Assembly: GCF_022179645.1 (NCBI RefSeq)
Contig: NZ_BPRA01000003.1
Span: forward strand, 226,750 to 290,749
DNA: 64,000 nt
Direction: 5' to 3'
DNA from: Methylobacterium thuringiense
GTDB lineage: Bacteria > Pseudomonadota > Alphaproteobacteria > Rhizobiales > Beijerinckiaceae
Positions 36,531-45,943 of this stretch are shown in pieces (positions within the stretch are counted from its first letter, which is position 1; each line of letters opens with the position of its first letter). Under the pieces are notes generated by a model. It worked only from the letters and a program-made list of their open reading frames with translations, was not told where the DNA came from and did not search any database. The translations under genes were made by a program, and so were the position numbers.

Positions 36531-36905
36531 TCACTTCAACGAAGCCGCAATCGCCTGCTGGATCCCCATCACATCCGCCCCGCGCTTCAGCGTCCGCTCG
36601 ATCGGATCGGGCCGGCCCGACACCCAGACCTTCAGCTCGGAATCCATGTCGAAGCTGCCGGCGGTCTCGACGGAGAAGGAGGTGATCGCCCGGTAGGGTA
36701 CGGTGAGGTACTCGACCTTGCGGCCGGTCATGCCCTGCTTGTCGATCAGGATCAGGCGGCGGTCGGTGAAGACCATCAGGTCGCGCAGGACCCGAAAGGC
36801 GACGCGGACGCTCTCGCCCTGCGTCAGCACGCCGGCGAGCTGCTGGTCGACCTCGCCGGGGGTGAGGTCGCTGCCGTGGCCGAGAAGTCCGTCGAGGAGA
36901 CCCAT
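36531..36905 (-). CDS. PH-domain-containing small protein
   Basis: A 124-residue cytoplasmic protein with a bacterial PH domain (bPH/YokE-like): about residues 20-120 include VRVAFRVLRDLMVFTDRRLILIDKQG and YLTVPYRAITSFSVETAGSFDMDSELKVWV. The start at 36905 (MGLLDGLLGHGSDL) follows GGAGC and suits the family; an upstream extension to 37085 does not. Function unknown; relatives are common in proteobacteria. Confidence 0.85.
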   Translation of the reverse strand: MGLLDGLLGHGSDLTPGEVDQQLAGVLTQGESVRVAFRVLRDLMVFTDRRLILIDKQGMTGRKVEYLTVPYRAITSFSVETAGSFDMDSELKVWVSGRPDPIERTLKRGADVMGIQQAIAASLK

Positions 36906-37017
36906 GGGACTGCGCTCCGTGTCGTGTCCCGGTGATGTGGGACGGCGCAGCGGGCTTTGCGAGCCGACGCGATGTACGGCGGCATCGAGCATGCTATTTT
37001 GCCGGTCGAGGTGATCT

Positions 37018-37263
37018 ATGGCCGACATTTTCAACCAAGCCGTCGAAGCCATGCGCCGAATGCCGTCCGCGGAGCGAGACAGCATTGCCCAGGCAATCGT
37101 ATCGCTCGCCGGCCATGAGGCCGGACCGCTCGATGTCGAGCCGGAGCATCTGCCCTACGTGCTGGAAGGTCTGGCGCAGATCGAACGCGGGGCGTTCGTC
37201 GAGGGCGAACCGGAGGAGATCGTCGCCCGCGCGTTCGAACGAGCCCGCCGCAACGCACAGTGA
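37018..37263 (+). CDS. Antitoxin-like small acidic protein
   Basis: An 81-residue protein with an N-terminal helical segment (IFNQAVEAMRRMPSAERDSIAQAIVSLAG) and a C-terminal ERGAFVEGEPEEIVARAFERAR segment, similar in layout to addiction-module antitoxins of RelB/ParD type (inference from composition and layout). It lies divergently from the PH-domain gene. A start-stop overlap with a truncated downstream frame (see 37260) suggests the toxin has been lost. Confidence 0.6.
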   Translation: MADIFNQAVEAMRRMPSAERDSIAQAIVSLAGHEAGPLDVEPEHLPYVLEGLAQIERGAFVEGEPEEIVARAFERARRNAQ

Positions 37264-37352
37264 AGCTGCGTTTTTTGCCGAGGCTGAAGGCGCACGGCGT
37301 AAGCGAAGCCGCGTTCAAATATTTTCCGATGGCTCTTTCTCTCGTCGGTTGA
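37260..37352 (+). pseudogene. Probable relic of a ParE/RelE toxin start
   Basis: GTG at 37260 overlaps the stop of the antitoxin-like gene (GTGA), as in toxin-antitoxin pairs. The first residues VKLRFLPR resemble the opening strand of ParE/RelE toxins, but the frame ends after 30 codons and loses similarity after about 10, just before a palindromic repeat. Only the start is recognisable. Confidence 0.4.
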
Positions 37353-37360
37353 CCCCCGTC

Positions 37361-37450
37361 GTCATTGCAAGCGCAGCGAAGCAATCCAGGGCCTCACTCG
37401 CTACGTCGGCGCGTTGGCCCTGGATTGCTTCGCCTTCGGCTCGCAATGAC
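37361..37450. repeat. Palindromic intergenic repeat element
   Basis: Left arm GTCATTGCAAGCGCAGCGAA continuing to about 37393, right arm GGCCCTGGATTGCTTCG at 37416-37432 then CTCGCAATGAC at 37440-37450. The arms are near-perfect inverted complements over about 30 bp. Elements with this GTCATTGC-to-GCAATCCAG sequence are dispersed in many Rhizobiales genomes. It sits where the toxin gene should continue. Confidence 0.75.
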
Positions 37451-37494
37451 GGCAAAGCCTTTGGTCTCGATGGCACGAAGTCGATGTCTGGCTG

Positions 37495-38577
37495 TCACGC
37501 CGGAATCTGCGCGATCCCGCCGGTGTTCTCCGCCTTCACGCCGTTCTCCTCCTGCCGGAAGCGGCTGAGCGCCTGATAGACCTGCAGCCGCGCGCGCATC
37601 ACCGAGCCCAGCGGACGGTGCGCCGCGAGGCTGTGGGCCGGGCGAAAGGTCATGACCTCGTCGAAGTAGCGCACGCGCTCCGGGCTGTACGCGTCCTGCC
37701 GGGGCAGGCGGAGGGTGGCGATCGTCCGGTAGGGGCTGATCGCGACCGGCCAGTCGACGGAGGCGTCCTCGATCGGCTGCTTGTCGCGGTCGGCCCAGAG
37801 CTGAGCCTTCAGTTCGTAGACCGCCTCGTTCTCGCTAAAATAGGCCACGGCTGCGTGGCGAAATCCGTCTTCGTCCTGCTTCGGGTCGAGCTGCCAGGAT
37901 TCGAGGGCGCGCTGGGCCGGCGCGACCGGGACGGCGCCGAGCTTCGCCACGTAATCGCCGAAGCGGATCGGGGCTTGGCTGAAATAGCTCTCGGCCAGGG
38001 GATGGCCGAAGGGGTGGCCGAAGAAATCGGCAAGGGCGCTCTCGGTGCCGAAGGCGTGCAGCAGCTTGTTGAAGTTGCGCATCGTGGAGGCGACGGCGCT
38101 CTTCACGCCCTCGGGCAGGCCGGTGGCCTTGCCGATGACCGTGCCGTCGCGCAGGAAGCCGGAGGCGGTGCCGGACGGGAAGGTCGTGCCGGTGGCGAGC
38201 ACGAAATCCTGGGTGTCGGCCGCGTGGCCGGGCAGCTTTTCGCCTGGAACATCGAAGATCTTGAGCGAGAGGCCGCGGTGGGTGGAGACGCGGTCGCCGA
38301 GTTTTTCGCCCGGCCCCTGGGCGAAGCGTACAGCCACCGCGTGGCTGCCGGGGGTGGCGAAGAGGCCTTGGGCGAGTTCGGGGGGCAGGTCGTCGGCGAT
38401 GGTCAGCGTGCCGGTGACGCAGGCGGTGCTCTTGGCGTGGCTGGCGCGCACGGCGTGGCCGTCGCGCGTCTCGACGGTCTGCGACTGCTGGGTCATGCCC
38501 TGGATAATGCCGTCGATCGTCGCCTGCTCGTCCTGTTCGGGCGTCTCGATCTCGGGGGCGTAACGCAGGTAGGTCAT
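37495..38577 (-). CDS. Catalase-family protein (SrpA-like heme protein)
   Basis: A 360-residue short catalase-fold protein. Recognisable parts are VETRDGHAVRASHAKSTACVTGTL (distal His region), VAVRFAQGPGEKLGDRVSTHRGLSLKIFDVPGEKL, TQDFVLATGTTFPSG, and the C-terminal FDEVMTFRPAHSLAAHRPLGSVMRARLQVYQ. It is smaller than monofunctional catalases (about 480 residues) and matches the catalase-related family lacking the full C-terminal domain. These often have peroxidase or organic-peroxide activity; the substrate here is unknown. Confidence 0.87.
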   Translation of the reverse strand: MTYLRYAPEIETPEQDEQATIDGIIQGMTQQSQTVETRDGHAVRASHAKSTACVTGTLTIADDLPPELAQGLFATPGSHAVAVRFAQGPGEKLGDRVSTHRGLSLKIFDVPGEKLPGHAADTQDFVLATGTTFPSGTASGFLRDGTVIGKATGLPEGVKSAVASTMRNFNKLLHAFGTESALADFFGHPFGHPLAESYFSQAPIRFGDYVAKLGAVPVAPAQRALESWQLDPKQDEDGFRHAAVAYFSENEAVYELKAQLWADRDKQPIEDASVDWPVAISPYRTIATLRLPRQDAYSPERVRYFDEVMTFRPAHSLAAHRPLGSVMRARLQVYQALSRFRQEENGVKAENTGGIAQIPA

Positions 38578-38781
38578 CCGGTCTCCTCACGATGCGGGCG
38601 CGCTGCGGATCTCGCCCGCGGCGCCGGTCCTGGGAGGGCAAGGTTGGATCGGTTCTGATGTTTCCCGCGGGGCGTTCACGTGAACGCGAGCGCCGCCGGT
38701 CCATTGTCAACGCGCCGGCCGCGGTCCAATCCGGCGGGAGCGGCCCAGCGTGCGGCCGTCCGGTCCCTGGCGGAGTTTCCC

Positions 38782-39540
38782 GTGTCCACGTCCTCCTCGC
38801 CCCATGCGCTGCGGCTCGGCGTCAACATCGATCACGTCGCCACCGTCCGGAACGCCCGCGGCGGTGTCTATCCGGATCCGGTCCGGGCGGCGCGCGAGGC
38901 CGTCGCGGCCGGCGCCGACGGCATCACCGCGCATCTGCGCGAGGACCGCCGCCACATCCGCGATGCCGACATCGCCGCGCTCAAGAGCCTGCCGGTGCCG
39001 CTCAACCTCGAGATGGCCGCCACCGACGAGATGGTCGCCATCGCGCTGGCGACGCGGCCGCACGCCGCTTGCCTCGTGCCCGAGAAGCGCGAGGAGAGGA
39101 CCACCGAGGGCGGCCTCGACATCGTCGGCGGACGCGCCCACCTCGCGCCGCGAATCGTCACGCTGGCGCAGGCCGGCATCCGCGTGTCGCTGTTCGTCGA
39201 GCCCGAGGCGGCGGTGATGGAGGCCGCGTCCGCTTTGGGGGCGCCCGTGGTCGAACTCCACACCGGCAGCTATTGCGAGGCGCACGCGGCCGGCGACGCG
39301 GCTCGCACCCGCGCCGAACTCGACCGGATCGTGCGCGCGGCGCGCCATGGCACCGCCCTCGGCCTCGAGGTCCATGCCGGGCACGGCCTGACCCTCGACA
39401 GCGTCGGGCCGGTGGCGGCCCTGGCCGAACTCAGGGAGCTCAATATCGGTCACGCCCTGATCGCCGAGGCGATCTTCGTCGGGCTGCAGCGGGCGGTGCG
39501 GGACATGCGCGCGGCGATGGACCGGTCGCGCGGCGGCTGA
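38782..39540 (+). CDS. pdxJ: Pyridoxine 5'-phosphate synthase
   Basis: Condenses 3-amino-2-oxopropyl phosphate with deoxyxylulose-5-phosphate to pyridoxine phosphate. I place the start at GTG 38782, preceded by GGAG six bases earlier, giving 252 residues, the normal PdxJ length; a longer ATG frame from 38680 adds 34 residues absent from the family. Motifs: [60 protein letters not shown] and HAGHGL. Confidence 0.95.
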   Translation: MSTSSSPHALRLGVNIDHVATVRNARGGVYPDPVRAAREAVAAGADGITAHLREDRRHIRDADIAALKSLPVPLNLEMAATDEMVAIALATRPHAACLVPEKREERTTEGGLDIVGGRAHLAPRIVTLAQAGIRVSLFVEPEAAVMEAASALGAPVVELHTGSYCEAHAAGDAARTRAELDRIVRAARHGTALGLEVHAGHGLTLDSVGPVAALAELRELNIGHALIAEAIFVGLQRAVRDMRAAMDRSRGG

Positions 39541-40005
39541 CCGGTTGCGGCATGGCCGCAGCACACGTGCGCCGGGCTCGACACCTGTCGGCGTCGTACG
39601 CGCTAGACGCCGCGATTCCGTACGATAGAATACGCTGCCGGTTTCGAATGAACGCTGGCCTACCGCGCTTGCCGGCCCCGACCATCCCCATTGTCGGTCG
39701 GCGAGCGCGGTAGTTTGGTCAAGCAAAAGCCCCGCAGGCGCGTGGCCGCGGGGCTCAAGAGGTGTCGGCGCGGAACGATCGGGACTGTTCCTGCCGGCTC
39801 CGCTTCATAGCAGCCCCGCCCGGCGCGAACTGTGGCCGATGAGGCGCACCGAGAGGGCGGCGGCATCCGCTGCGCCGGATAGAGCGGCGATCTGCCCTCC
39901 ACGATCGCGCTCGACGCGTACCCGCCGATCGGTAATGGATGCGGCATCGCCCTGCGGTCACGCGTGGCGAGATCATTGCCGTATCGGCTAAGACGCGACG
40001 CATCC
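39541..40005. other. 465-bp gap between pdxJ and acpS
   Basis: Apart from the hairpin at 39729-39756 I see no gene or clear promoter. Open frames here lack ribosome sites. Confidence 0.4.
39729..39756. terminator. Hairpin, probable terminator
   Basis: AGCCCCGC pairs with GCGGGGCT around a 12-base loop, 188 bases past pdxJ. The A-rich left flank favours leftward termination, but no leftward gene is seen. Confidence 0.5.
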
Positions 40006-40419
40006 ATGATCCTCGGCATCGGCTCGGACCTCTGCGACATCCGGCGCATCGAATCATCGCTCGTGCGGTTCGGCGAGCGCTTCACCCATCGCGTCTTCAC
40101 CGATGGCGAGCGGGCCAAGTGCGATGCTCGCGCCGCCCGCGCGCCGTCCTATGCCCGTCGCTTCGCGGCCAAGGAGGCCTGCGCCAAGGCACTCGGCACC
40201 GGTATGGCGAGCGGCGTGTTCTGGCGCGACATGGAGGTGGTGAACCTGCCCGGCGGCAAGCCGACCCTGCGGCTCAGCGGCGGCGCCGAGGCGCGTCTCG
40301 CCGAGATGCTGCCCGCGGGCCACGAGGCCCGCATCCACATCTCGCTGACCGACGATCCGCCCATGGCGCAGGCCTTCGTGATCATCGAAGCCGTGCCCTC
40401 CGGCACGGCGCATCGGTAG
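40006..40419 (+). CDS. acpS: Holo-[acyl-carrier-protein] synthase
   Basis: Transfers the phosphopantetheine arm from CoA to apo-ACP. The 137-residue protein has [15 protein letters not shown] (metal Asp at residue 8), the [10 protein letters not shown] segment, and [16 protein letters not shown] (catalytic Glu in KEA). A family start is at 40006. First gene of the acpS-lepB-rnc-era cluster. Confidence 0.95.
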   Translation: MILGIGSDLCDIRRIESSLVRFGERFTHRVFTDGERAKCDARAARAPSYARRFAAKEACAKALGTGMASGVFWRDMEVVNLPGGKPTLRLSGGAEARLAEMLPAGHEARIHISLTDDPPMAQAFVIIEAVPSGTAHR

Positions 40420-40542
40420 CCGGCGCGCGCCCGCGTTGCCGGGGGGCTCGGCTTGGTCTAGACCGCCGCACACCGCCGACGCGTCGCCGGGTCGCACAGT
40501 CGCGGCCGTGGCGGAGACCGGCCGGGAGCCCAGCACCAACGC

Positions 40543-41349
40543 ATGGAACAGGCGCGCGTGGATCACGACACGAAGCAGCAGATCCGGACGGCCGAGCCTG
40601 ATACCGGAACCTGGGCCAGCATCCGGGAGACGGTCAAGGTCGGCATCCAGGCGCTGCTCATCGCCCTGGTGGTGCGGACACTGCTGTTCCAGCCCTTCAA
40701 CATCCCCTCGGGATCGTTGGTGCCGACGTTGCTGATCGGCGACTACCTGTTCGTGTCGAAATACTCCTACGGCTACTCGAAATACTCCCTGCCGCTCTCG
40801 GAGTACCTGCCGTTCCAGTACCACGCCCGCGTCTGGGGCGCAGAGCCGAAGCGCGGCGACATCGCCGTGTTCAAGCTGCCCAAGGACAACGCCACCGACT
40901 ACATCAAGCGCGTGATCGGGTTGCCCGGCGACAAGATCCAGGTGATCGAGGGCGTGCTCAACATCAACGGCAAGGCCGTGAAGCGCGAGCGCATCGCCGA
41001 TTACGAGACCTCGGATGCCTTCGGCCAGGCGACAAAGGTGCCGCAATACAACGAGACGCTGCCCGGCGGCGTCGAGCACCGCACCGTCGAGCGCGACGGC
41101 GACCACGGCTTTTGGGACAACACCGAGCTCTACACAGTGCCCGCTGGCCACTTCTTCATGATGGGCGACAACCGCGACAACTCGACCGATTCGCGCGACC
41201 TCTCGAGCGTCGGCTACGTGCCCTTCGAGAACTTCGTCGGCCGCGCCGAGATGATCTTCTTCTCGATCGACGAGGGCACGCCCGCTTGGCAGGTCTGGCG
41301 CTGGCCGGCCGACGTGCGCTGGAACCGCATCTTTACGACGATTCACTGA
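40543..41349 (+). CDS. lepB: Signal peptidase I
   Basis: Cleaves signal peptides at the periplasmic face. The 268-residue protein has one membrane helix at about 32-49, the catalytic Ser 58 in IPSGSLVPT, the general base Lys 122 in DYIKRVIGLPGD, and GHFFMMGDNRDNSTDSR. The residue after the catalytic Ser is Leu where most LepB have Met, a conservative change also seen in relatives. It lies just before rnc. Confidence 0.95.
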   Translation: MEQARVDHDTKQQIRTAEPDTGTWASIRETVKVGIQALLIALVVRTLLFQPFNIPSGSLVPTLLIGDYLFVSKYSYGYSKYSLPLSEYLPFQYHARVWGAEPKRGDIAVFKLPKDNATDYIKRVIGLPGDKIQVIEGVLNINGKAVKRERIADYETSDAFGQATKVPQYNETLPGGVEHRTVERDGDHGFWDNTELYTVPAGHFFMMGDNRDNSTDSRDLSSVGYVPFENFVGRAEMIFFSIDEGTPAWQVWRWPADVRWNRIFTTIH

Positions 41350-41350
41350 T

Positions 41351-42142
41351 GTGACGGCCGAAACTGAGAAGACTCCCGCGGACGACGGACAGCAGGGACG
41401 TCTATCGAGTCGCGCCCGGCGCGCGCATCGCCCGAGACCCGCGATCGACGTTCTCGAAACCGCGATCGGCCATCGCTTCGCCGACCGGGACCTGCTGCCG
41501 CTGGCGCTAACCCATGTCAGCAAGGCGGATGGTGGCCGTATCGGCAGCTATCAGAGGCTCGAATTCTTGGGCGACCGCGTTCTCGGTCTCGCCGTGGCTG
41601 ACCTGCTCTACGAGGCATTTCCGCAGGCCGACGAGGGCGACCTGTCGCGCAGGCTCGCCGGGCTCGTGCGCCGCGAAACCTGTGCATCCGTGGCGGAGAC
41701 CTGGGAGGTCGGGCCGCATCTCAATCTCGGCCCCGGCGAGGTTCAGGGCGGAGGCCGGCGCAACCAGACCATCCTGGCCGATGTCTGCGAGGCGATCCTC
41801 GGAGCCGTGTTCCTCGATGCCGGCTATGTTGCGGCCAAGGCGATCGTGCGCGCGGCCTTCCGTCCCGAGCAGGACACCGCCGCACCGCGTGGGCGTGACG
41901 CCAAGTCGGCGTTGCAGGAGTGGGCGATGGCGCGGGCGCTGCCGATTCCGGTGTATGAGGTAGTGGAGCGCTCGGGCCCGGACCACGCCCCGATTTTCGT
42001 CATCGCCGCGCGCGTGTCGGGCGTCGAACAGGGGCTCGGACGCGGCGGCTCTAAACGGCTCGCGGAGCAGGAAGCGGCACAGGCCGTGCTCGACCGCGAG
42101 GGAATCGGTGCCGCAGGCGCCACGCAGGACGGACCGGAATGA
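41351..42142 (+). CDS. rnc: Ribonuclease III
   Basis: Cleaves double-stranded RNA in rRNA and mRNA processing. The 263-residue protein has the RNase III signature YQRLEFLGDRVLGLAVADLLY (acidic active site) and the second metal site in LADVCEAILGAVFLDAGY; the dsRNA-binding domain (about 185-250) includes DAKSALQEWAMA. It starts with GTG one base after lepB and overlaps era by four bases (ATGA), so lepB-rnc-era are translationally linked. Confidence 0.95.
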   Translation: MTAETEKTPADDGQQGRLSSRARRAHRPRPAIDVLETAIGHRFADRDLLPLALTHVSKADGGRIGSYQRLEFLGDRVLGLAVADLLYEAFPQADEGDLSRRLAGLVRRETCASVAETWEVGPHLNLGPGEVQGGGRRNQTILADVCEAILGAVFLDAGYVAAKAIVRAAFRPEQDTAAPRGRDAKSALQEWAMARALPIPVYEVVERSGPDHAPIFVIAARVSGVEQGLGRGGSKRLAEQEAAQAVLDREGIGAAGATQDGPE

Positions 42143-43128
42143 CCGACATCGAGGGACAGGCGCCCGACGAGAACAAGACCGACGGCACGGTGTCGGGCGC
42201 ACCCGAGAGCGAGCCAGCAGCCCTGAAGCCCGTCGACACCCAGGCCGGCTTCGTCGCGCTCATCGGCGTGCCGAATGCCGGCAAGTCGACCCTGCTGAAC
42301 GCGATCGTCGGCGCGAAGGTCACGATCGTCTCCCGAAAGGTGCAGACGACGCGGACCCAGGTGCGCGGCATCCTGATGGAGGGCAGCGCCCAGGTCATCC
42401 TGGTCGACACCCCCGGCATCTTCGCGCCGAAGCGCCGGCTGGATCGCGCCATGGTGCATTCGGCCTGGAGCGGCGCGGGCGACGCGGACGCGCTCTGCCT
42501 GCTGATCGACGCGCGCAAGGGCATCGACGAGGAGGTCGAGTCCATTCTGTCGAAATTGCCCGAGGTGCGGCGGCCGAAACTCCTGATCCTCAACAAGATC
42601 GACCTGATCGCCCGCGAAAAGCTGCTCGAACTGGCGCAGGCCGTGAACGCGCGGGCGCCCTTCGAGGACACCTTCATGATCTCCGCGCTGAACGGCGACG
42701 GCGTCCCGCATCTGCGCAAGGCGCTCGCCGCCCGGATGCCGCCGAGCCCATGGCTCTACCCGGAGGATCAGGTTTCCGACGCTCCCATCCGCATGCTCGC
42801 CGCCGAGATTACCCGCGAAAAGATCTACGACCGGCTGCACGAGGAACTGCCCTACCGCTCCACCGTCGAGACCGACCAGTGGGTGATCAAGAGCGACGGC
42901 TCGGTCCGCATCGAGCAGACGATCTTCGTCGAGCGCGAGAGCCAGCGCTCAATCGTGCTCGGCAAGGCCGGCCAGACCATCAAGGCGATCGGACAGGCGG
43001 CCCGGCGCGACATCGCCGAGGTCGCCGAGGCTCAGGTTCACCTGTTCCTGCACGTGAAGGTACGCGAGAACTGGGCCGACGATCCCGCCCGCTACCGCGA
43101 GATGGGCCTGGAGTTTCCGAGAGGCTGA
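42139..43128 (+). CDS. era: GTPase Era
   Basis: Ribosome-assembly GTPase binding the 3' end of 16S rRNA. The 329-residue protein shows G1 GVPNAGKSTLLNAIVG (about 45-60), G3 DTPGIFAPKRRLD, G4 NKIDLI, and a C-terminal KH domain with GKAGQTIKAIGQAARRDI. About 30 extra N-terminal residues (Glu/Pro/Asp-rich) precede the G domain. recO, often next, is absent. Confidence 0.96.
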   Translation: MTDIEGQAPDENKTDGTVSGAPESEPAALKPVDTQAGFVALIGVPNAGKSTLLNAIVGAKVTIVSRKVQTTRTQVRGILMEGSAQVILVDTPGIFAPKRRLDRAMVHSAWSGAGDADALCLLIDARKGIDEEVESILSKLPEVRRPKLLILNKIDLIAREKLLELAQAVNARAPFEDTFMISALNGDGVPHLRKALAARMPPSPWLYPEDQVSDAPIRMLAAEITREKIYDRLHEELPYRSTVETDQWVIKSDGSVRIEQTIFVERESQRSIVLGKAGQTIKAIGQAARRDIAEVAEAQVHLFLHVKVRENWADDPARYREMGLEFPRG

Positions 43129-43354
43129 TTCAGCGGCGGCCTGTCCTCGTCATCGATGCGACTGACGGGCCGTCTCCGGCCTGCGACGGGAATTCCCGGG
43201 TGTCGATGCCAACCCGTCGCTGCGTCACATGCGCAAACGGTGCGGCCATCAACAGCGCAGTCGTGCCGGACGCCGGCCAAAGCCTGTAAAAGACCGGACT
43301 CGGCGCGATTCTCCGAACCGAAAGGGATTCGCCGTCCGCCTGTAACGACCCCGA

Positions 43355-44314
43355 ATGAGTCCCTCCCCGATCATGTCAAACCTCGAGAGCGGAGCCGCTA
43401 CCGTGCGGCCCGTCGTTTACGGCCTTCCGTCCGACGAACTCGTCGACGTGCCCCAGGACGCGCTTCAGGTCTCTCCGCTCATCCCGGGGTCTGCGCGCCT
43501 GGAGGACATGCAGACGGCCGCGCTGCCGGGCTCCGCCGTCGTGCTCGCCCCGCCGGGTACGGCCGAGCGCCGCTACGCTCTTGCGCTCGTCCTGCGCGCA
43601 CTCTCGCCCGGTGAAACGCTGGTCGTCCTGGCGCCGAAGGATCGGGGCGGTAGCCGACTCGGCAAGGAACTCGCAGGTTTCGGCTGCGCGGTGTCGGAGG
43701 AGGCCCGTCGACACCACCGAATCTGCACGGTCTCGCGTCCGGCATCCCTCGACGGACTCGACGAGGCGATCGAGGAGGGCCGCTCGCGCCATGTCGACAA
43801 CCTCGCACTCTGCACGCAGCCCGGTATCTTCTCGTGGAACCGAGTCGATCCCGGCAGCGCGCTGCTGCTCAAGCACCTCCCAAAAAAGCTCGCCGGCAAG
43901 GGCGCCGATTTCGGTTGCGGTCTCGGTATCCTTGCGCTTGCCGTGCTGCACGCCGAGACGGTCACGAGCCTCGCCATGATCGACATCGACCGGCGCGCCG
44001 TCGAGATGGCCCGCCGCAACGTCGTCGATCCGCGCGCCACGATCCGCTGGGCTGACATCCGCCAGCCCGACCCGGCCCTGACCCGCCTCGATTTCGTGGT
44101 GATGAACCCGCCCTTCCACGATGGCGGCGCCGAGGATCAGGCGCTCGGCAAGGTCTTCATCGCACGCGCCGCGGACGCGTTGCGCTCGGGCGGCACGCTC
44201 TGGATCACGGCGAACCAGCATCTGCCCTACGAGGCGCCCCTGCGCGCCGCATTCCGCACCGTAACGCCCGTCGCCTCCGAGGGCGGCTTCAAGGTCTACG
44301 AGGCTCGGAAATGA
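43355..44314 (+). CDS. RsmC-type class I SAM-dependent methyltransferase
   Basis: A 319-residue protein with a degenerate N-terminal domain (about 1-165) and a catalytic C-terminal Rossmann domain: KGADFGCGLGILALAVL (motif I) and the N2-guanine/adenine signature VMNPPFHDGG (about 246-255). This layout matches RsmC, which methylates G1207 of 16S rRNA. An alternative ATG is at 43373. It overlaps the next gene by ATGA, pairing two rRNA modification enzymes. Confidence 0.87.
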   Translation: MSPSPIMSNLESGAATVRPVVYGLPSDELVDVPQDALQVSPLIPGSARLEDMQTAALPGSAVVLAPPGTAERRYALALVLRALSPGETLVVLAPKDRGGSRLGKELAGFGCAVSEEARRHHRICTVSRPASLDGLDEAIEEGRSRHVDNLALCTQPGIFSWNRVDPGSALLLKHLPKKLAGKGADFGCGLGILALAVLHAETVTSLAMIDIDRRAVEMARRNVVDPRATIRWADIRQPDPALTRLDFVVMNPPFHDGGAEDQALGKVFIARAADALRSGGTLWITANQHLPYEAPLRAAFRTVTPVASEGGFKVYEARK

Positions 44315-45066
44315 GCGGCGGCAAGTCCGCTCCTCAAGGTAAAGCCGTCCGTCTCGACAAGCTGCTGGCCAATCTCGGGTATGGCTCCCGTCGCGAGATC
44401 CAGGGTCTGGCCCGCGCCGGCGCCGTCCTCCTCGACGGGGAGCCCGTGAGGGACGCGGCCGGGCGCATCGCGCTCGATCCCGATCTGTCCGCGCGCATGA
44501 CGATCGACGACGAGCCGCTCGATCCGCTGCCGGGCGTCGCGCTGCTGCTACACAAGCCCCTGGGAGTGACCTGCTCGCACAAGGAGACCGGCCCGCTCGT
44601 CTACGGCCTGCTGCCCGAGCGCTGGCGGCACCGCGACCCCGCGCTCTCCACCGTCGGCCGCCTCGACAAGGAAACCTCCGGCCTCCTGCTCCTCACCGAC
44701 GACGGCGCCCTGCTGCATCGGATCATCTCGCCGAAGGCCCATGTGGCGAAGCGCTATCAGGTGACGCTGGAGAGGCCACTCGCCGGCGACGAGGAACGGG
44801 TTTTTGCCTCCGGCACGCTGATGCTGGAGGGGGAAGAGAAACCGCTGCTGCCGGCCGTCTTGGAGGTCCACCACGCCACCCATGCCGCCCTGACGCTGAG
44901 CGAGGGCCGCTACCATCAGGTCCGCCGCATGTTCGCAGCCATCGGCAACCATGTCGCCGCGCTACACCGTGACAAGATCGGTGGGCTCGAACTGCCGCAG
45001 GATCTCGAGGCCGGCCGCTACCGGATCATGGAAGAGGCCGACATCGCGGGCTTGTTCGCCGGTTAG
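44311..45066 (+). CDS. RsuA-family 16S rRNA pseudouridine synthase
   Basis: A 251-residue protein with an S4 RNA-binding domain (VRLDKLLANLGYGSRREIQGLARAGAVLLDG, about 13-43) and the RsuA/RluB catalytic domain: LLLHKPLGVTCS, the catalytic Asp in STVGRLDKETSGLLLLT, and GRYHQVRRMFAAIGNHV. Closest to RsuA (pseudouridine 516 in 16S rRNA) but RluE/RluF-type specificity cannot be excluded. Coupled to the upstream RsmC-like gene by a four-base overlap. Confidence 0.88.
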   Translation: MSGGKSAPQGKAVRLDKLLANLGYGSRREIQGLARAGAVLLDGEPVRDAAGRIALDPDLSARMTIDDEPLDPLPGVALLLHKPLGVTCSHKETGPLVYGLLPERWRHRDPALSTVGRLDKETSGLLLLTDDGALLHRIISPKAHVAKRYQVTLERPLAGDEERVFASGTLMLEGEEKPLLPAVLEVHHATHAALTLSEGRYHQVRRMFAAIGNHVAALHRDKIGGLELPQDLEAGRYRIMEEADIAGLFAG

Positions 45067-45081
45067 CTTCGGCTTCCGAGG

Positions 45082-45876
45082 TCAGAGCTCGAAGCGGGAG
45101 ACCTCGCCGAGCAGTTCGACGAAGCGGCGCGCGCCATGCTCGAGCATCGCCGCGCCGACCTCCGCTGTGCCCAGCGCGGCATGGCCGATCGCACCGGAGG
45201 CATGCAGGTCCTCGGCCTTCCAGGCGAAGGCCGCCGGCCGTCCGGCGCGGAGCAGAGAGAAATCGCGCTCGATCGCCACGGTTCGCGGCTGGAAGTTCCG
45301 AACATGCTCGGTGCGGACCAGATCCGGCCGCAGCGCCAGCATCAGCGCCGTCTCGATCCCGCCCGCATGAATGCCGTGGCGGATCTCGTCTTCCGGCACG
45401 AGCCCATCGGGGTAGCCGAGTCGACTCCACGAAGTCGTCACGACGACGGTGCCGAACCGGCCGCGCAGCTCGCCTGCGATCAGGTCGATCAGCGCGCTGT
45501 TGCCACCGTGCGAGGTGACGATGACGAGCTTGGGGCAGCCGGCCCGGTGGACACCGGCGCCGATCTCCATCCAAGCCGCCAAGGCCGTCGCTGTCGTGAG
45601 CGAAAGGGTGCCTGGGAAGCTGTCGTGCTCGTCCGACTTGCCGACCGCCTGCACCGGCAGCGTCAGCACGTCGAGAGCGTCGGGAACCAGCGCGGCGACA
45701 CGCTCGAGATAGCCTTCGGCAATGATCGCGTCGGTACCGAGCGGCAAGTGCGGTCCGTGCTGCTCGATGGCGGCGACGGGCATCACGGTGACGGTACGCG
45801 CCATGTCGCGCGCCGCGACATCCACCGTGGTCAGATCGCGCCAGGCGCGTGCCGGCATGGCCCCCTCGTCGAGCAT
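45082..45876 (-). CDS. Creatininase-family amidohydrolase
   Basis: A 264-residue protein with the creatininase fold: VTVMPVAAIEQHGPHLPLGTDAIIAEG (metal ligands Glu, His, Asp), VTSHGGNSALIDL and DEIRHGIHAGGIETALMLAL. Family members hydrolyse cyclic amides (creatinine, mycofactocin- or riboflavin-related substrates); the local context gives no hint of substrate. I chose ATG 45876; ATG 45858 six codons on has a better-looking GAGGGGG site. It is convergent with the pseudouridine synthase gene. Confidence 0.87.
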   Translation of the reverse strand: MLDEGAMPARAWRDLTTVDVAARDMARTVTVMPVAAIEQHGPHLPLGTDAIIAEGYLERVAALVPDALDVLTLPVQAVGKSDEHDSFPGTLSLTTATALAAWMEIGAGVHRAGCPKLVIVTSHGGNSALIDLIAGELRGRFGTVVVTTSWSRLGYPDGLVPEDEIRHGIHAGGIETALMLALRPDLVRTEHVRNFQPRTVAIERDFSLLRAGRPAAFAWKAEDLHASGAIGHAALGTAEVGAAMLEHGARRFVELLGEVSRFEL

Positions 45877-45943
45877 CCCGCCGGAACCCGGCTCGCCGCA
45901 CAGGAGCGGCAAGCCGGTTCGATCGTCAAGCGCGCTGAGGAGG

